Positions 61,218-64,000 of a stretch of 64,000 bases of DNA are shown here, piece by piece. Location: NCBI GenBank assembly GCA_023417315.1, contig JAEZFW010000067.1:1-64000 (forward strand), written 5' to 3'. Position numbers and translations under genes: made by a program. Positions within the stretch are counted from its first letter, which is position 1. Each line of letters starts with the position of its first letter. The notes beneath the pieces were generated by a model, which made no database searches, was not told the origin of the DNA, and worked only from the letters and a program-made list of their open reading frames with translations. The stretch comes from Pseudomonadota bacterium (GTDB lineage Bacteria > Pseudomonadota > Gammaproteobacteria > Steroidobacterales > Steroidobacteraceae).

Positions 61218-63413
61218 ATGCGCATCGCCATCCAGGCACCGCTCACTGCGACACTGCTCATCGGATCCCTGCTCGGCGCACCGCTCGCTGCTTCCGATGA
61301 CGATGTTCTCGAGGAAGTCATCGTCACGGCGAAGCGACTCGTACCGCTGCAGCACGTTGCCGCCACGGTCACGATCATCGATCGCGAAGAAATCAGCCGC
61401 ACGCTGAGCGACGATGTGAGAGCGCTCGTCCGTTACGAACCCGGAATCACGGTGCGCAACGATCCAGTCCGTTTCGGGCTGGACAGTTTCGCCATCCGCG
61501 GCGTAAGCGGGGATCGCGTGGCTGTAGAGATCGACGGTGTGGGCGCCGCCGAAAGTTTTACCGTGGGCGCCCTCGCTGACAGCGGCCGCATCTTCACCGA
61601 TCTCGAGTTCATCGAGCGGGTCGAGATCTTGCGCGGCCCGGCATCCGCACTGTACGGCTCGGATGCGATCGGCGGGGTCGTGCGCTTCGAGACGACCGAT
61701 CCGGCCGACTTGCTCGACGCGTCGCAGCCGCTCACTGCGCGGGTCCGCACAGGATACCGAGGTGAGACAGAGGGCTGGTCCGCTGCCGCGCTTACCGCCT
61801 GGAACACGGCGAGCGCAGAGCTCCTGTTCGGCTATGCCCATCGCGAGGACAACGAAGCGGATATCGCGGGCGATCTCTCGCCGAATCCACGCAGCAGTCG
61901 CTCCGAACAAGCACTCGCAAAGCTCGTCCTGCCGCAGGTCGCGCTCGGCCCGATCGAGATCGCGCTCGAAGCAGGACGCACTCGAGATGACACCGTCGTG
62001 AATGCCTTGCTCGGTACGCCGCCACGCTTTGTAAACACGATCGCAATGAGTGGACGTGACACCGCTGAGCACGTGCGACTTCGCATCGAACAGGCGCTCG
62101 AGGTACGCACCGCGTGGATGGACGAGGCCGTGTGGCGCGTTCATGCGCAGCGCACGACAACGGAGCAGATCACTGAAGAGGAGCGCCGCGCTGCGCCGCC
62201 ACGTACGCCAGCAACGGCGCTCCAGCGTACGTTCGAGCTCGAGGATGAGGCGATCGGCGCCGAGCTCACTGTCGCAAAGGCATTGAGCTTGGGCGCGTGG
62301 TCGCACCAGCTTGTCTACGGCCTCGAGCTGGATGTGGGCCGCGTGACCGAAATGCGCGATGGCTACGAGCAGAATCTGGAGACCGGCGCGATTCGGTCCG
62401 TGATTCTCGGCGAGGTCTTCCCTCTTCGCGACTTCCCGATCACGCGTCGCACCGAAGCGGGCGTGTACATCCAGGACGAAATGCGACTGCGCGATAGCCG
62501 CTGGCGGATCACGCCCGGAGTGCGCTTCGATGTCTATCGTCTGCGCGCGCGCGAGGACCAGATGTACCGCGAAGACAACCCGAGTGCCCGTCCGGTCGAT
62601 CTCGACGAGCATGCACTCGCGCCCAAGCTCGCGGTGTCGTACGAAGTGACATCAAGCACGAGCGCGTTCGCGCAGTACGCGCGCGGCTTCCGCTCTCCGC
62701 CCTTCGAAGATGTGAACATCGGGCTCGAGATCCCGCTGTTCAATTACCGCGCTCTGCCGAATCCCGACCTCCGTCCCGAGACGAGCGATGGCTTCGAGAT
62801 CGGCTTGCGCACGCGCGGCTCGTTGCTGCGCGCCACGCTCGCCGCACATTACACCGAGTTCGACGATCTGATCGAATCGCGCGTGAACATCGGTCGCGAT
62901 CCCCAAACGGAGATGACGCTCTTTCAGTCGCGCAACGTCGAGCACGCACGCATGTACGGCCTGGAGCTTGCCACCGAGCTCGATGCGGGCGCACTCGCGC
63001 TGGGACTCGAGGGATGGTCGCTCGGCCTGAACGCGGCGTGGTCACGCGGCGAAAACACGGACAGCGACGAGCCCTTGAGCTCCATCGAGCCGCTCAAGGC
63101 AAGCCTGAGGGTGCAATACGACTCCGGCCGGTTCTGGGGCGCTCGCCTCGTCGCACGCGCCGCTGCTTCCAAGGATCGGCTCGCGCAGAGTGCCGAGCCG
63201 TTGTACCGCACCGACGACTATCTGGTGTTCGACGCCTTTGCGTGGCTCGAGCTCGGAAAACGCGCGCACGTCAACGTCGGCCTCAGCAATCTCACGAACG
63301 AGCGCTATATCGAGTGGATCGACGTTCGCGGCCGCGCTGCAGACGATCCACTCATTCCCTACGCAGTCAATCCAGGTCGCCACGCGTCGATCGCGGTGAG
63401 CTGGACCTTCTGA
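61218..63413 (+). CDS. TonB-dependent haem/haemoglobin-type outer membrane receptor
   Basis: A 731-residue protein with signal peptide (LTATLLIGSLLGAPLAA) and TonB box-like VLEEVIVTAKR. The plug has VEILRGPASALYGSDAIGGVV. The barrel contains YARGFRSPPFEDVNIG and NPDLRPETSDGFEIGLR, typical of the haemoglobin/haem receptor family, and ends VSWTF with a C-terminal Phe. The ATG at 61218 begins the signal peptide. It lies about 115 bases after the cd1 gene on the same strand, possibly to supply haem or iron for the cytochromes. Confidence 0.88.
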   Translation: MRIAIQAPLTATLLIGSLLGAPLAASDDDVLEEVIVTAKRLVPLQHVAATVTIIDREEISRTLSDDVRALVRYEPGITVRNDPVRFGLDSFAIRGVSGDRVAVEIDGVGAAESFTVGALADSGRIFTDLEFIERVEILRGPASALYGSDAIGGVVRFETTDPADLLDASQPLTARVRTGYRGETEGWSAAALTAWNTASAELLFGYAHREDNEADIAGDLSPNPRSSRSEQALAKLVLPQVALGPIEIALEAGRTRDDTVVNALLGTPPRFVNTIAMSGRDTAEHVRLRIEQALEVRTAWMDEAVWRVHAQRTTTEQITEEERRAAPPRTPATALQRTFELEDEAIGAELTVAKALSLGAWSHQLVYGLELDVGRVTEMRDGYEQNLETGAIRSVILGEVFPLRDFPITRRTEAGVYIQDEMRLRDSRWRITPGVRFDVYRLRAREDQMYREDNPSARPVDLDEHALAPKLAVSYEVTSSTSAFAQYARGFRSPPFEDVNIGLEIPLFNYRALPNPDLRPETSDGFEIGLRTRGSLLRATLAAHYTEFDDLIESRVNIGRDPQTEMTLFQSRNVEHARMYGLELATELDAGALALGLEGWSLGLNAAWSRGENTDSDEPLSSIEPLKASLRVQYDSGRFWGARLVARAAASKDRLAQSAEPLYRTDDYLVFDAFAWLELGKRAHVNVGLSNLTNERYIEWIDVRGRAADDPLIPYAVNPGRHASIAVSWTF

Positions 63414-63479
63414 GTGATCGTCTAACGCTGTTACGCAAATGTTCACACTAACGATGCCGCTTTGGGAGCTTGCAGTCTC

Positions 63480-64000
63480 TCACCGTCGCGAGCGCGCCGT
63501 CGCAAGCTGCTCGTCCTCATCCGTTACTCGCGTGACTCCGCGTCGCATCGGTAAAGTTTCTGGCGTTTGAATGTCCCATACAAGTCCGAGCCGCTCGAGC
63601 CACTTGAGGAACTCGAAGCCGAGATCGAGCTGGCCGGCATAAAGGCCGTGTCGCGCTGAGGCGGGGAAAGCATGGTGATTGTTGTGCCAGCTCTCTCCGA
63701 ACGATGGGATCGCGGCCCAAGGCACGTTGTGCGCTTGGACCGCGCCGTTATCGACCAACCAGTTCTGCGGCCCATGCGTGTGGCAGATGTAGCCCACGAA
63801 CCAATGCATCGATACGCCGACGGTCACACGTACGCACACGCCCCAGATCACCCATGGCACCCCGCCAATCGCGAATAGTACGAGTGCGACCGGAAGTTGC
63901 TGGAGCATCCACGTCTGTTGCAGGAATCGATAGAACGGATCATCTGCGATGCCGGGCCCCGGGTCGAACGTGGGCGGATGTCTGAGGACGAGCTTGCAGT
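63480..64000 (-). CDS. Fatty acid desaturase, C-terminal part, cut by the window end
   Basis: The frame is open from 63480 to the window end; the first ATG (63908) is not the true start, because in-frame sequence KLVLRHPPTFDPGPGIADDP continues beyond it. Membrane segments (LPVALVLFAIGGVPWVIWGV) precede the final histidine box in GESWHNNHHAFPASARHG, which binds the di-iron site of acyl-CoA/lipid desaturases (DesC/OLE1 type). The other two His boxes would lie outside the window. The C-terminal tail is charged and ends SRR. Confidence 0.88.
   Translation of the reverse strand, partial: CKLVLRHPPTFDPGPGIADDPFYRFLQQTWMLQQLPVALVLFAIGGVPWVIWGVCVRVTVGVSMHWFVGYICHTHGPQNWLVDNGAVQAHNVPWAAIPSFGESWHNNHHAFPASARHGLYAGQLDLGFEFLKWLERLGLVWDIQTPETLPMRRGVTRVTDEDEQLATARSRR

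Noticed and set aside
61146..62612. 488-codon minus-strand frame
   Set aside because: Antisense to the haem receptor gene; composition typical of a GC-rich shadow.

Overview
The window is GC-rich and gene-dense. It reads like a chromosomal segment of an aerobic or facultatively denitrifying Gammaproteobacterium. Features that suggest this are two TonB-dependent receptors, cytochrome cd1, a fused heme-copper oxidase I/III, rhamnose ABC transport, an XrtA-type FemAB protein, and CCCTCTCCC/GGGAGAGGG palindromes of the kind seen in Xanthomonadales/Steroidobacter-like genomes. The genus assignment is inference only; no rRNA or marker gene is present.

Layout. 0-0.9 kb: edge of a VOC protein and a broken integrase fragment. 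0.5-5.7 kb (minus): respiratory operon of a dihaem cytochrome c, a cytochrome c lipoprotein, cox subunit II with haem c, fused cox I-III and a small membrane protein. 5.9-8.5 kb: SDR, DUF1428, GFA-type protein and a small membrane protein. 8.5-8.75 kb: 36-bp tandem repeats. 8.8-20.9 kb: a near-complete L-rhamnose regulon. The kinase, two permeases, ATPase, binding protein and DeoR regulator lie on minus; the bifunctional aldolase/dehydrogenase, isomerase and an LldD-type oxidase lie on plus. Together they would import rhamnose and convert it through rhamnulose-1-phosphate to DHAP and lactaldehyde, then lactate, then pyruvate. 21-26 kb: small envelope proteins and a large secreted S8 peptidase. 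26-32 kb: FemAB-like protein, two unknown exported proteins, an acyltransferase-3/DUF1624-type membrane protein and a GH43 xylosidase. 32-35 kb: two-subunit molybdenum hydroxylase. 35-41.2 kb: exported proteins of unknown role, including a lipase-like gene interrupted by one in-frame TAG. 41.5-46.7 kb: aldo/keto reductase, DUF1593 protein, glycerate-kinase-like protein, a small protein and an exported amidohydrolase. 47-49.2 kb: phospholipid cluster (CDP-alcohol phosphatidyltransferase, PlsC, CdsA). 49.3-52.8 kb: hybrid sensor kinase and an exported protein. 53-63.4 kb: TonB receptor, Tat-exported amine oxidase, dihaem cytochrome c, exported RidA, a c-c-d1 nitrite reductase and a haem-type TonB receptor. 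63.5 kb to the end: a fatty acid desaturase cut by the window edge.

Most interesting points: (1) the c-c-d1 nitrite reductase beside an amine oxidase, an exported RidA and a dihaem cytochrome between two TonB receptors; (2) a secreted protein and a lipase in the same frame, separated only by an amber codon inside what looks like one Ig-like domain; (3) many intergenic regions bounded by long inverted repeats whose arm sequence differs from locus to locus. No tRNA, rRNA or CRISPR array was recognised.
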